Positions 36,535 to 44,838 of a stretch of 64,000 nucleotides of DNA are shown one piece after another. The stretch spans positions 124,001 through 188,000 of the forward strand of contig CAVVKG010000002.1 in the NCBI GenBank assembly GCA_963748925.1. The letters run 5' to 3'. Numbering within the stretch: the first letter of the stretch is position 1; every line of letters begins with the position of its first letter. Made by a program: the position numbers and the translations under genes. This DNA comes from Cryomorpha sp963748925 (lineage in GTDB: Bacteria > Bacteroidota > Bacteroidia > Flavobacteriales_D > Cryomorphaceae). The notes beneath the pieces are model-generated. The model searched no databases. It saw nothing but the letters and a program-made list of their open reading frames with translations, and had not been told where the DNA came from.

Positions 36535-37369
36535 ATGATGAAAAAGAATATGCTAATCTCTGTTGCCGCTCTGGCAGGCCTTGCACTTATCACATGGGGG
36601 TTCTCTCCGAAGCGTCACCCATGGAGAGACCGAAACTCCATGCAAAACAAACTACCTTGCAGATAATCCACTATTGAAAGATACGGTTACCTACGCAAAC
36701 TTTCTCTATAATGCAGGTACGCGATACAAGCCGGTGCGTAAAAGCGACCTTAAACATGCGGTGTCTATTACTGACTTCATCAACGATGAACGTGTTGATC
36801 ATTCAAATAAGTTCAAAGAGGTATCGGTGATATTAATTGAAAACGACGATCATTCAGAAATCCGCGAAAGCGGTAAGAGTGAAATACTCACTGCGAAACA
36901 AAAGACGCTCTTAAATTCGTTGGAATTCTCTTCGAGCTTTCTGGTTAGAGCCGATTTTGATTTGAAAGCTGAGCCTGCAGATAAGTGGGACCATGATTAT
37001 TTTAGTCCGTATTACACTGTGGTACCCGAGAAACAAGCCGAATATATTTATGACGAAAATGTGATTCTCTTTTCTAAACCCATGAATGGAATGGATGCTT
37101 TGGTTCAATTTCTTGCAGATAAGAACAAGGAAAATATCCGGAACCTGGATGAGGATAAATTGCAACCGGCGCGGCTTTCATTTACTGTTACACGCATGGG
37201 AACAATTGCGGATATAAAATTAGACCACACCTGTGGATATCCTTCCATAGATAAGCGGATGCTTGAGTTTATAGGGCAAGCACCGGGCTACTGGGTGCCG
37301 GCGGAAAATGAAAAAGGTGAAAAAGTCGATCAGGAACTGGTTGTTTCTTACGGAATTATCGGTTGCTAA
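36535..37369 (+). pseudogene. Frameshifted secreted protein with TonB-C-like end
   Basis: From the ATG at 36535 a signal peptide (KKNMLISVAALAGLALITWG) is read, then the frame fails at the G-run 36596-36600 and stops soon after. The +1 frame continues SLRSVTHGETETP to the stop at 37369. With four G instead of five the whole is one protein of about 277 residues. Its last about 90 residues look like a TonB C-terminal-type domain (LSFTVTRMGTIADIKLDHTCGYPSIDKRMLEFIGQAPGYWVPAENEKG, split at will), a domain often found in stand-alone Bacteroidota envelope proteins. Confidence 0.7.
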
Positions 37370-37389
37370 AATGAATGTTCTTTTAAAAG

Positions 37390-37420
37390 GCTTCTTCTGA
37401 AAAGGAGAGGCTTTTTTTTT
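37390..37420 (+). terminator. Rho-independent terminator
   Basis: Stem GCTTCTTCT / AGGAGAGGC with G-U pairs and a GAAA loop, followed by nine T. It lies 20 nt after the stop at 37369. Confidence 0.8.
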
Positions 37421-37812
37421 GGTCAGTTTTTCACGATTTCCAACGAATGTCATGGTAATCGGATCGAAAGGGTAGTTTCCACGGATACTTCTATGCTGTA
37501 GTATGAACGACTTTATCTAAATGAAACCCTCAAGATATTGCCTTATTTTGGCGCTTTAAATGAGATGGGTTATCTTGGACCGCGAAATGATAGAGCCGAC
37601 GATTTATTTTCTGCTATTTAAAGATTAAATGAATGATTTGAAAAGGAAGTTATGCCTCATGTTTTCAATCATTCGGTTTGCTTTAATCGACAGGGTAATA
37701 GTCTTTATTTAGCATTCCTATCCTTTTCGGGATGGACTAAAAGGAACAAAACTAGTTACAGAGATTCAATAAGGTGAGAAAGTTATTTTTTGAAAGCATA
37801 AAACATATCCAG
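37421..37812. other. Intergenic region without recognised gene
   Basis: About 390 bp. No gene, repeat or strong hairpin recognised. Confidence 0.45.
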
Positions 37813-39087
37813 ATGAAAAGATTCTCTTTTCTACTTATTATGCTTCTATTCCCTCTCTGTCTTCTGGCGCAAAAAGATGATACCCCTCAAAAGTTCTATG
37901 TCGGAATTGATTTTGCCTTCAACTACAGTAAATTAGGAACCTTTTATTTGAACACTTTTGAGGAGGATGACCTTAGATATACCGTAAGACCGGCAATAGG
38001 CCTGTATGCGAAACAGTTAGTTATGCCGAGACTTTACTTAAAAGGTGAGGCGTTGTATTCAAGAAAGGCTTCAGCACTCAATTCGCCCAATTACAGGTTT
38101 GTTAATTCATACGTAGATATGAGCCTGATACCGCAGTTTGAGGTTTTCAACGACGTATTTATTCAGGCAGGATTCTGCTATTCCTATTTGCTAAACGCTG
38201 ATTTTAAGAGAGCGTCTAAAAAACAAGGGCGTACATTTTCTACACAAGAGGTTTTTGGTTTCGATTCTGAAAAGACGATTGTAGCAGGAATTGAGCTCAA
38301 ATTGCAAAACAACGTCAACCTCGAGTTAAACTATTATATTCCTTTAGCTGAAGGGACTACGCAGAACTTTCAGGTGGGGTTCAATATTTTGCTAAATAAC
38401 CAGGCACCGAAAACAGTAAGCCAAAAGGTAATAACACGCCGCCGGTCGTCAAGGCAAATAAAAGAACTCAATAGAGGAACCTTGCTGGTGCGACTCAAAA
38501 CATCTGAGAACACCATAAGAGCCTTAAAAGAGGTGGGACTTACTGAAAAAGCCGAAGAAGTAAGGGCTCAACAGGAAGCTGAAAATAAGGAAATCGTTTC
38601 CGCTTTTAAACAGCACTATACCTTTAGTGAGGTTGCCTTCTTCTACAGCAACAATTCCAGAAATGTTAAAGAGAAAAATTACGATAATATCTTTCTCGAT
38701 GATAGTCTGATGATTGATCCTTCGGTTACCATCAGCGGAAGCAAACCTGTATTCATCGCTGCTTTTGGACCCTTAAAGCAAGATACTGCCAGATATTTAT
38801 CATCATGGCGATACGAGCCGGATAAAGACTGGAGTTTAGAGAAAAAGAAAGAGTATTACGGCGGGACCAATTTTGGATTTCAGGCTTTAAAAGTGATGGA
38901 TGAAAACTTTGTGCAATTAAAAGATCCATTCCCGTTTTATGTCCGTGCGATGTATAGATCCATGGCTAAACACCCTGAGCAGTCGCTGTTTTTATTACCT
39001 ATTCTCCCTTTTCAAAACTGGTCTGCTGAATCTGCGGTTAGCGAATTGAATAGAAAGCTCTTGCGCTATCACAAGAAGCAGAAGTGA
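37813..39087 (+). CDS. Exported protein: beta-barrel-like N-terminus and helical middle
   Basis: 424 residues from the ATG at 37813, chosen because it gives a clean signal peptide (KRFSFLLIMLLFPLCLLAQ). Residues about 25-205 are strand-rich and resemble a porin- or OmpA-type outer-membrane barrel (YVGIDFAFNYSKLGTFYLN, ELNYYIPLAEGTTQNFQVGFNI). Residues about 215-270 are basic and helical (RRRSSRQIKELNR, KAEEVRAQQEAENKEIV). The C-terminal part has no recognised motif; blocks such as FFYSNNSRNVKEKNYDNIFLDD recur in Bacteroidota proteins I cannot name. Function unknown. Confidence 0.65.
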   Translation: MKRFSFLLIMLLFPLCLLAQKDDTPQKFYVGIDFAFNYSKLGTFYLNTFEEDDLRYTVRPAIGLYAKQLVMPRLYLKGEALYSRKASALNSPNYRFVNSYVDMSLIPQFEVFNDVFIQAGFCYSYLLNADFKRASKKQGRTFSTQEVFGFDSEKTIVAGIELKLQNNVNLELNYYIPLAEGTTQNFQVGFNILLNNQAPKTVSQKVITRRRSSRQIKELNRGTLLVRLKTSENTIRALKEVGLTEKAEEVRAQQEAENKEIVSAFKQHYTFSEVAFFYSNNSRNVKEKNYDNIFLDDSLMIDPSVTISGSKPVFIAAFGPLKQDTARYLSSWRYEPDKDWSLEKKKEYYGGTNFGFQALKVMDENFVQLKDPFPFYVRAMYRSMAKHPEQSLFLLPILPFQNWSAESAVSELNRKLLRYHKKQK

Positions 39088-39308
39088 TTCACCAAAGTCC
39101 GGGAAACCGGGAATTTAATGCACCAATAAAACTGGCTGATTCAAACTTTTTAGAGCTCTATCCTAGATCTCCGCTATGAGGGGATAACTATAAAAAAGTA
39201 GTTCTCTCGCCGGGTTTAGAATTTACCGTAATCGCCCCACGTTCACTTTGATTAGAGGCATCAGCTATACAAGGCTCTCTAATATGGTTAATGAGTGCGT
39301 TCAATCGA

Positions 39309-39440
39309 GACTCTCTTCAAAAAAAATGAATAACGGCGAAAATGACGTAAACTAACAAGGCAACATAGCTATTAAAATTTTGGCTCTCAACTGAGAGCAT
39401 ACCAGGCGACTTACATAATCCGTCAATGATGGTGATCGAG
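39309..39440 (+). repeat. Diverged 130-bp repeat, copy 1 (copy 2 near 39846-39977)
   Basis: Shares the order CTCT-TTCAAAAAA, CAACATAGCT, CGTCAATGAT with the second copy at a constant offset of 537 bp, with many substitutions between; no coding potential. Confidence 0.7.
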
Positions 39441-39602
39441 ACGCAAAAACTCAACTCTCAATCCGTAAGCTATAAGTCTGTGGTTCCGAAAGGTACGTCA
39501 CGTCGAGTGGTTTTAAATCTTAGTAGCTCTTGGAGCAAAGTCTTTAGACCAAGCCGCAGGCATGGCGACTTAGAGATTCTTTAAGTGAAAATTGTATCGA
39601 GG

Positions 39603-39672
39603 CGCGAAGCTGAAAGTAGAGCTTCTTAGATTTAAAATTAGCTTCGCTGAGCTCCTTCGTCGGTTGTATCGA
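39603..39672 (+). repeat. 70-bp perfect direct repeat, copy 1
   Basis: Identical to 39709-39778 (offset 106). It contains GCGAAGCT ... AGCTTCGC inverted segments that could form a hairpin. Confidence 0.92.
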
Positions 39673-39708
39673 ACTAAGTGCAACGACTTCACAACCGCAG
39701 GGCGTAGC

Positions 39709-39778
39709 CGCGAAGCTGAAAGTAGAGCTTCTTAGATTTAAAATTAGCTTCGCTGAGCTCCTTCGTCGGTTGTATCGA
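39709..39778 (+). repeat. 70-bp perfect direct repeat, copy 2
   Basis: Identical to 39603-39672; preceded by CACAACCGCAGGGCGTA, whose close variant occurs at about 49983. Confidence 0.92.
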
Positions 39779-39845
39779 GACGCGAAGCCGGAACCCTAAG
39801 CCGTAAGATATTTGGCATTTGGTTCCACAACGAACTTCGGCCTAA

Positions 39846-39977
39846 ACTCTATTCAAAAAACAGTGAAAAACGACGAACCTGAAGTACACTAATAAGTCAA
39901 CATAGCTGTCAAAACTTCTGTCTTCAATTAATTGAATATTAGTCTATTTATGAAACACGTCAATGATAGTGATTTTG
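39846..39977 (+). repeat. Diverged 130-bp repeat, copy 2
   Basis: Partner of 39309-39440 at offset 537. Confidence 0.7.
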
Positions 39978-40014
39978 AACTCTAGAATTTCTTGTGAGCG
40001 TGGCGATTTATAGG

Positions 40015-40059
40015 TTTAAAATTAGCTTCGCTGAGCTCCTTCATCGGTTGTATCGAGAT
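40015..40059 (+). repeat. Third, partial copy of the 70-bp repeat
   Basis: 45 bp (TTTAAAATTAGCTTCGCTGA ... GTATCGAGA) matching the last part of the 70-bp unit with one substitution. Confidence 0.85.
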
Positions 40060-40264
40060 CTTACAATTTAACAGCTATTTCTATTACCTAAACGATAATG
40101 ACTTAAATAGCTGTGAAATCACTTGGTATGACTTTTAATTTGTAAATTAAAAGCTAAGACGTTGCTATTTATATTTAGAATTCGTGACTTAAATGAAAGA
40201 ACATTAAGAAATATTTATAATAATCACTTATATTACAATTATATTTATTTGTAATACTTTGTCT

Positions 40265-40795
40265 ATGAAACCCATTCGATTTTTCAGTATTCTCTCCGTC
40301 TTAGTAATTTTAATAGTCGTAGGCTGTTCTAAAGAAAATAATGACCCGGTATCAGCCAGTCCTGTCACTACAGATACAACTACTATGACCGACACAACCA
40401 CTGTGGAGCTCACGTTGATGGATAGCCTGTCCGGTTCGTATATGGGTTATAGATATTATAAAGGTGAGTTTATCGACTGTCCCGGCAATCAGCTCCCTTG
40501 CAATTTTACTTACGAATATGATACGTTAATGGTAGAGGTTCAGGTAATAAATGCGGGAGATACTGCACTCCAGATCATTGATATGGAGGATGGCTATATA
40601 AATAGAACAATACCTTTAATCGATCTTGAATATTCCGGTTACCCTATTCATGATGCTCCTGAGGGATATTATGATCTCCACTTTAGCCAGGCACCCCATG
40701 ATTCATTAATTATAAGAACACTGGAAGGCGGAGGTGCTGTATTGCAAGGCGGTGGAACTTATTATTTCTATAGTTATGACCTCTTGAAACAGTAG
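40265..40795 (+). CDS. Lipoprotein, unknown function
   Basis: 176 residues from the ATG at 40265 (a TTG two codons upstream is in frame). Signal peptide with lipobox VVGCSKE (Cys near 20), a Thr/Asp-rich linker (TTDTTTMTDTTT), and a compact strand-rich domain with two Cys (FIDCPGNQLPC). Probably attached to the outer or inner membrane. No family recognised. Confidence 0.6.
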   Translation: MKPIRFFSILSVLVILIVVGCSKENNDPVSASPVTTDTTTMTDTTTVELTLMDSLSGSYMGYRYYKGEFIDCPGNQLPCNFTYEYDTLMVEVQVINAGDTALQIIDMEDGYINRTIPLIDLEYSGYPIHDAPEGYYDLHFSQAPHDSLIIRTLEGGGAVLQGGGTYYFYSYDLLKQ

Positions 40796-41155
40796 TTGGC
40801 TTCTAAAAATTATTGCTTTCTGTAAGTCTTAGTAGTACTGGCGCTTCTTACATCTTCAAAGCAGCTGGTAGAACAGAAACTAGTCACTGAATTTATTAAA
40901 CCGGATGTATACGAAGCGTTCAATGCTGAGGATTTTGTAAGCAGATATGGGACTTGTACCGCGGTGAGTTGGTTTCGGTTTTTACCCGTTGCAGGGTCTG
41001 CCTTTCGGCAAATGGGGCAGGGAAGGGGTTGACATCAGATCGATCGTTTATAGGTGGTTAATTGGTTACTAATGGCAACTACCTTCTAATAAACTGTCGT
41101 TATCACCACCAGGCTCACATTGCTTGATATCTTCAAGACCGAATCCCGATCGGGG
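40796..41155. other. Intergenic region with one copy of a dispersed repeat
   Basis: 360 bp between convergent genes, no ORF of note. It carries a copy of the 28-bp repeat (40997-41024). Confidence 0.55.
40997..41024 (+). repeat. Dispersed 28-bp repeat, copy 1
   Basis: Identical to 44148-44175. The surrounding bases also match partly (GAGTTGGTTT and ACCC upstream), so the full repeat is about 60 bp. It has the inverted ends CTGCC / GGGCAG. Copies flank the lipoprotein and ion-channel genes. Confidence 0.9.
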
Positions 41156-43045
41156 TTAAGGTTTAGTTTGATGGACTTGTTCGGAACCGGCCGCTTCGGT
41201 ATAGATTCCCAGAGCAGTTTCGTGGTATTCCTCGGCCATAGTTTCAAGGTCGTGAAAAGAAATTTCACCATTATCAATACCATACTCCGCGGGTTTTCTA
41301 AAAATCACCTCTGCACCACCCACTGTTAAGAGTTCGTTGTACAAGCTGTGTAATTCTCTTCGCAGTGCTACGGTCGCCAGGAGGTGACTCAAAATCAGCG
41401 GACTAATAATTACCTCACTTTTAAATCTTTCGATAAGTATTTCGTTACTCGGATCAGCAAGTTCCAAAAGTACCTGCGGTCTTTTTTTTACATTGTCGAG
41501 AATTTCTTCAAGCAGTATATAGCCCACGATGGTGCGGGCATCGGCTTCCTCTTCCTCTTCTATCAGGTCGGAACTTACCATAAGGATGTTGTCGAATTCT
41601 TCGGGTTTGAGCTTTCGCAATTCATTCTCCTTCACAAAATCTACAAGCTCATGTGTAATTGTAACGCGATCGGCAGAAACGGCCATTTGCTCCAGCTCAA
41701 GCACGCGCAAATCAACGGAGTGAAGTGAAGCCAGAGTGATGTGATAAGACTCGTCCTCATAAGTCCCAAATTCTTTGATCAAAGCGGGAATGTGGTGGTT
41801 CCAGCCCAAAATCAAAATTTTCGTTACTTCAGTCTGCTCCTCAATGGCAAGTGAGTGACGAAGGGAGGTTTTCAGAATGGGCCCCGGCTTTTTACTAAGC
41901 TCAATGTCGTTTTGATCTTTGGCTAGAATGACTAGACGATCGTTTTTTTCGAGGATGAAGTCGCCGCGCAAATTGAGTATTGGCTTAAAGCCTTTCTCCT
42001 GCTCGCGAATAATCCCTGCTACGATTCCCCGCGGAAAAAAAGTTCGCGCCTCGGCAATGGTTTTGCCAAATAAGTCCTCGTATTCACGGGCAAAAAGATT
42101 GTTGCTTACACTTCGCGAGAGGAGCTCATTGTACACTTCCGAAAGGCCGTGGTGTCTGATGTTTTGGGCCAGAAGTCTGCTGATGATGGTATTGCTGCCT
42201 ATAACTTCCAGCGGACCTGAATAGGCGCGGTAGGCGGCTGAGAGTTTATTCTCATCTTGAATTTCAGCCACCACGTAGGGCATTTTGTGGCTCTTCCCGA
42301 AGGCCGATTCCGCATTTAGCGAAAGCAAGGCCTTGATCGTTTCCACATCGGGGGTCACCAATTCTTTTTGGCCCTTTGCCTGACTGGGAATAATGATGGC
42401 TGCCGCATTCATGCTATCCACCCTCTGGAGGTGTTCGCGGTCGATGGCCACCCCCGAGCGAAGAATGATTTCGTGAGCCCGTTTCCCGATAAGGGGATGA
42501 TCTTTCAGCTCCTGCAAATGGTCGGGCGTAACATCTTCAGAGAGAATGATGAGCCGCAAATTGCGTGTATTGTGCAATTCCAAAAATCGGCGCAAGCGTC
42601 CTACGGATTGAAAAATCTCTGCCGCTATGTGTATCGTGCGATTGGTCCAGCCAAGAATGATGACATGGTTATTTGCCGCTACAGGCGTGAGCCCTTGCTC
42701 GAGGTTTCTGATCTTTTGGTTGAGCCATGCGGTAATGATGGCCACCAGCGACCCGAGGAAAACCACATAACCCAAAACGGTGAGGATGGTGGATATGAAT
42801 CTGCGCCAGACCCCTTCATCATCTCCAAGATAGCCCGGATCTGTTAAGCGGAGAAAGGCCCACCACACGGCTTCGTTATAAGTAGACGAAGGCTCACTGA
42901 CCGGCATTACCAAAATACCACCTATAATGGATATTAGGCCGATTGCAGCGGCCACAAAGAGCAGTTGATAGTGGGCTCCCTTTACGAATTGGCGTTCCAG
43001 CAAGAAGAGGAAGCGTTGTTTGATTCGAAGTTTTTTAATGCGCAT
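41156..43045 (-). CDS. CASTOR/POLLUX-like ion channel with RCK-type domains
   Basis: 629 residues. Two membrane segments (about 27-50 and 88-110) flank a pore loop WWAFLRLTDPGYLGDD where K+ channels have TVGYG. The rest has two tandem RCK/TrkA-N-type Rossmann regions (NHVIILGWTNRTIHIAAEIFQ, about 125-345, and TKILILGWNHHIPALIKEF, about 390-600). The whole fits the CASTOR/POLLUX/DMI1-like family (in plants, nuclear ion channels; in bacteria, function uncertain), not the usual potassium-selective channels because the selectivity loop lacks TVGYG. It is a lone gene between repeat-containing intergenic regions. Confidence 0.88.
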   Translation of the reverse strand: MRIKKLRIKQRFLFLLERQFVKGAHYQLLFVAAAIGLISIIGGILVMPVSEPSSTYNEAVWWAFLRLTDPGYLGDDEGVWRRFISTILTVLGYVVFLGSLVAIITAWLNQKIRNLEQGLTPVAANNHVIILGWTNRTIHIAAEIFQSVGRLRRFLELHNTRNLRLIILSEDVTPDHLQELKDHPLIGKRAHEIILRSGVAIDREHLQRVDSMNAAAIIIPSQAKGQKELVTPDVETIKALLSLNAESAFGKSHKMPYVVAEIQDENKLSAAYRAYSGPLEVIGSNTIISRLLAQNIRHHGLSEVYNELLSRSVSNNLFAREYEDLFGKTIAEARTFFPRGIVAGIIREQEKGFKPILNLRGDFILEKNDRLVILAKDQNDIELSKKPGPILKTSLRHSLAIEEQTEVTKILILGWNHHIPALIKEFGTYEDESYHITLASLHSVDLRVLELEQMAVSADRVTITHELVDFVKENELRKLKPEEFDNILMVSSDLIEEEEEADARTIVGYILLEEILDNVKKRPQVLLELADPSNEILIERFKSEVIISPLILSHLLATVALRRELHSLYNELLTVGGAEVIFRKPAEYGIDNGEISFHDLETMAEEYHETALGIYTEAAGSEQVHQTKP

Positions 43046-43215
43046 AGCAGTTTCTGTAAACTAAAATAGGTACGCGGAAAGTAGTTATTTTTGAAAGTAT
43101 ATCGACTATACAATTTGCGAGCCCCTTTTTTTCTTCCACAGACTTTTTCCGAATTCCAAAGATATATAACTTAGTCAGCTATTTATGATCGCTATTTACA
43201 TCAACATCCTTAATT

Positions 43216-43887
43216 ATGAGTTTTAAGAATGATAAATTCTTGATAAATGGCTTATGCTTAATTAAGTTTAAGCCATTTTTATTTTTTGTTGTTGTATTGA
43301 CATCGTGCACTACTCAGGATTGCCCGAACTGCATATACAAAACCAATGATAAAAAAGTGAGTTTCGATGCCTGCTACGTTGAATCTGGCGATACAACATT
43401 TTACTCAATCCTTCTGAAGGCCGGTACATCATTCTTTCTAGCACAGAACAAATTAAAATACAGTGTTATGAAATATGAGTCTAATTTAAAATTAGAGTCC
43501 AATTTCAAATCAGAAAGTACGACTGGTTTTAAAGAATCGAAAGACCACATTTGGTTACATCCCCCCAGAGCTGATAAATTTAAGAAGATTACTCAATTAG
43601 CACCTTATCCACAAATTGAGCTGCCTTCATCAGTTGGTCAGGAATATACAGGTAGTATTTTCATGGCTAGTAATTGGGGTGAGTGGTCGGGCAAATCATC
43701 TACCTATTTCTTAAAAGTCGATAGCACCTTTCTAGATTCGGCTATAAATGAAGAAGTTGTCTCACTCTCAGGTTTAGGCTACTTAGAAAAAGATACATGT
43801 AGCGTAAATTACCTCTTTTCTAGTAAGCTGGGATTTTATTATTGGCACTATACATACAACAACGCTATTACCTTCGAAATGAAATAA
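43216..43887 (+). CDS. Putative lipoprotein, unknown function
   Basis: 223 residues. N-terminal hydrophobic segment FLFFVVVLTSCTTQDC with a lipobox-like TSC (Cys near 31), preceded by an unusually long basic stretch; a later start would shorten it. The mature part has a CPNC pair and mixed alpha/beta content. No family recognised. Confidence 0.55.
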   Translation: MSFKNDKFLINGLCLIKFKPFLFFVVVLTSCTTQDCPNCIYKTNDKKVSFDACYVESGDTTFYSILLKAGTSFFLAQNKLKYSVMKYESNLKLESNFKSESTTGFKESKDHIWLHPPRADKFKKITQLAPYPQIELPSSVGQEYTGSIFMASNWGEWSGKSSTYFLKVDSTFLDSAINEEVVSLSGLGYLEKDTCSVNYLFSSKLGFYYWHYTYNNAITFEMK

Positions 43888-44147
43888 TCCGATAAATAAA
43901 TTATTAGAAAGGATTTTACTAAAGACAATAATTTGTTAGGAATATACCCGGTTTACAACTGGAGATTCTCTAGGCCAGCGTAGCGAATAAATCAAACTTC
44001 TCAATGTTTTGCGGAACGCCATTTTAGGATTTCAAATATTGAATTTATAAGTTCAGATAGTTTTTTATAATGAATCTACTTTGAATTTGAGAAGCAGCAC
44101 AGACGCTGCGGTTCGTAGAGTTGGTTTTGTTTTTTACCCATGCAGGT

Positions 44148-44175
44148 TCTGCCTTTCGGCAAATGGGGCAGGGAA
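44148..44175 (+). repeat. Dispersed 28-bp repeat, copy 2
   Basis: Identical to 40997-41024; see that entry. Confidence 0.9.
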
Positions 44176-44365
44176 GAGGTTTTGGTTTTTTTAGGACATT
44201 TGTGGCAAGTTTGGTCATTTGTAGTAGGGGGGTGTTTTAACCCTTTTTTCTGTTTGAGGCTGAGCAATTTGGATTAATTGCTATTTTAGCGGAATGATGG
44301 GGTTGGTGAAAGATTGGAAGTGGAGTTTTTGAAGTTCCCATTTGCACAATAAAAAACACGCTTAC

Positions 44366-44385
44366 TTCGAGAGCCTCAGCACAAG
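44366..44385 (+). repeat. 20-bp dispersed element, one orientation
   Basis: TTCGAGAGCCTCAGCACAAG; the reverse complement of 59182-59201 differs at two positions. A downstream piece (GCCGATT...GGG) is also loosely shared, in direct orientation. Likely a genome-wide dispersed element. Confidence 0.6.
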
Positions 44386-44428
44386 AGTGTGTGTTATCCG
44401 CCGATTTTGGGGGTAAAAAGAACAGTAA

Positions 44429-44459
44429 TTTGTGTTATTCAAGGGTTGTGCGTAATTTG
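44429..44459 (+). promoter_or_regulatory. Putative promoter of the GGDEF-like operon
   Basis: TTTG (44429-44432), 20-nt spacer, TAATTTG (44453-44459), a near match to the Bacteroidota -33 / -7 pattern (one base short of TAnnTTTG). A transcript would start within 10 nt of the ATG at 44473, giving an almost leaderless mRNA. Confidence 0.45.
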
Positions 44460-44472
44460 ATCCCCATTAATT

Positions 44473-44838
44473 ATGAGTTACATTTATGGACTAATCGATA
44501 TTGACAATTTTTATTCTTATAATTTGAAAAACAGTTTTGAGCAAGGAAACGAGCTCTTAAAGAATTTGGAAATACGATTAGTGGAATCTCTAAATCCAAT
44601 TGAATGGCGAAAACTCGATTCAGACGAATTTTTATTTTCCCTTCATGGAAATTTTATTGAGAATAGAATCTTAATAACGGAGGCTTTAAAAAGAATAAAT
44701 AGAGAATTTAAAATAAACTTGTCAATTGGCATTAAAGAGTCAATAAGCGAATGCACATTTAAAGAACTAATTTTTACATTGAAGAGTTCATTATTAATTG
44801 CTAAACAAAATGGTAAAAACATAATTTGTGTAGAGTGA
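44473..44838 (+). CDS. Minimal stand-alone GGDEF-fold protein (putative nucleotide cyclase)
   Basis: 121 residues, a complete but very short GGDEF/palm-type fold with nothing attached. Seen: first strand GLIDIDNF (metal-type Asp at 9 and 11), helix EQGNELLKNLEIRL with G25-N26 in place of the usual G-D, the signature hairpin R46-K-L-D-S-D-E-F (DSDEF where diguanylate cyclases have GGDEF), strand INLSIGI and a final helix with AKQNGKN, the counterpart of the AKxxGRN motif. GGDEF domains make c-di-GMP; palm relatives (for example Cas10 and the minimal CRISPR polymerase mCpol) make other cyclic or oligonucleotides. The acidic pair at 51-52 is kept, so activity is plausible. The next gene overlaps it by 4 nt (GTGA). 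The island context suggests antiphage signalling. Product and role are inference; a degenerate binding-only domain is the alternative. Confidence 0.65.
   Translation: MSYIYGLIDIDNFYSYNLKNSFEQGNELLKNLEIRLVESLNPIEWRKLDSDEFLFSLHGNFIENRILITEALKRINREFKINLSIGIKESISECTFKELIFTLKSSLLIAKQNGKNIICVE

Larger units (their letters stand above)
39088..40264. other. Non-coding repeat-rich region
   Basis: About 1.18 kb with no convincing gene. It holds at least two families of repeats, entered separately, and short GCGAAGC / GCTTCGC inverted elements. The region looks like a decayed cluster of REP-like or palindromic elements. Confidence 0.75.
43888..44428. other. Intergenic region with dispersed repeats
   Basis: About 540 bp before the defence island. 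Contains the second 28-bp repeat (44148-44175) and a 20-bp segment (44366-44385) whose inverted near-copy lies at 59182-59201. No gene is credible here. Confidence 0.6.

Noticed and set aside
36563..36600. TTG start at 36563 for the TonB-C-like protein
   Set aside because: The signal peptide lies in the other frame from the ATG at 36535; the TTG reading is nonsense up to the G-run.
39603..40059. CRISPR array
   Set aside because: Repeats are 70 bp, only two or three copies and with unequal spacing; no cas genes.
44076..44267. Minus-strand ORF of 63 codons
   Set aside because: It runs through the dispersed 28-bp repeat, has low-complexity translation and no homology-like pattern.
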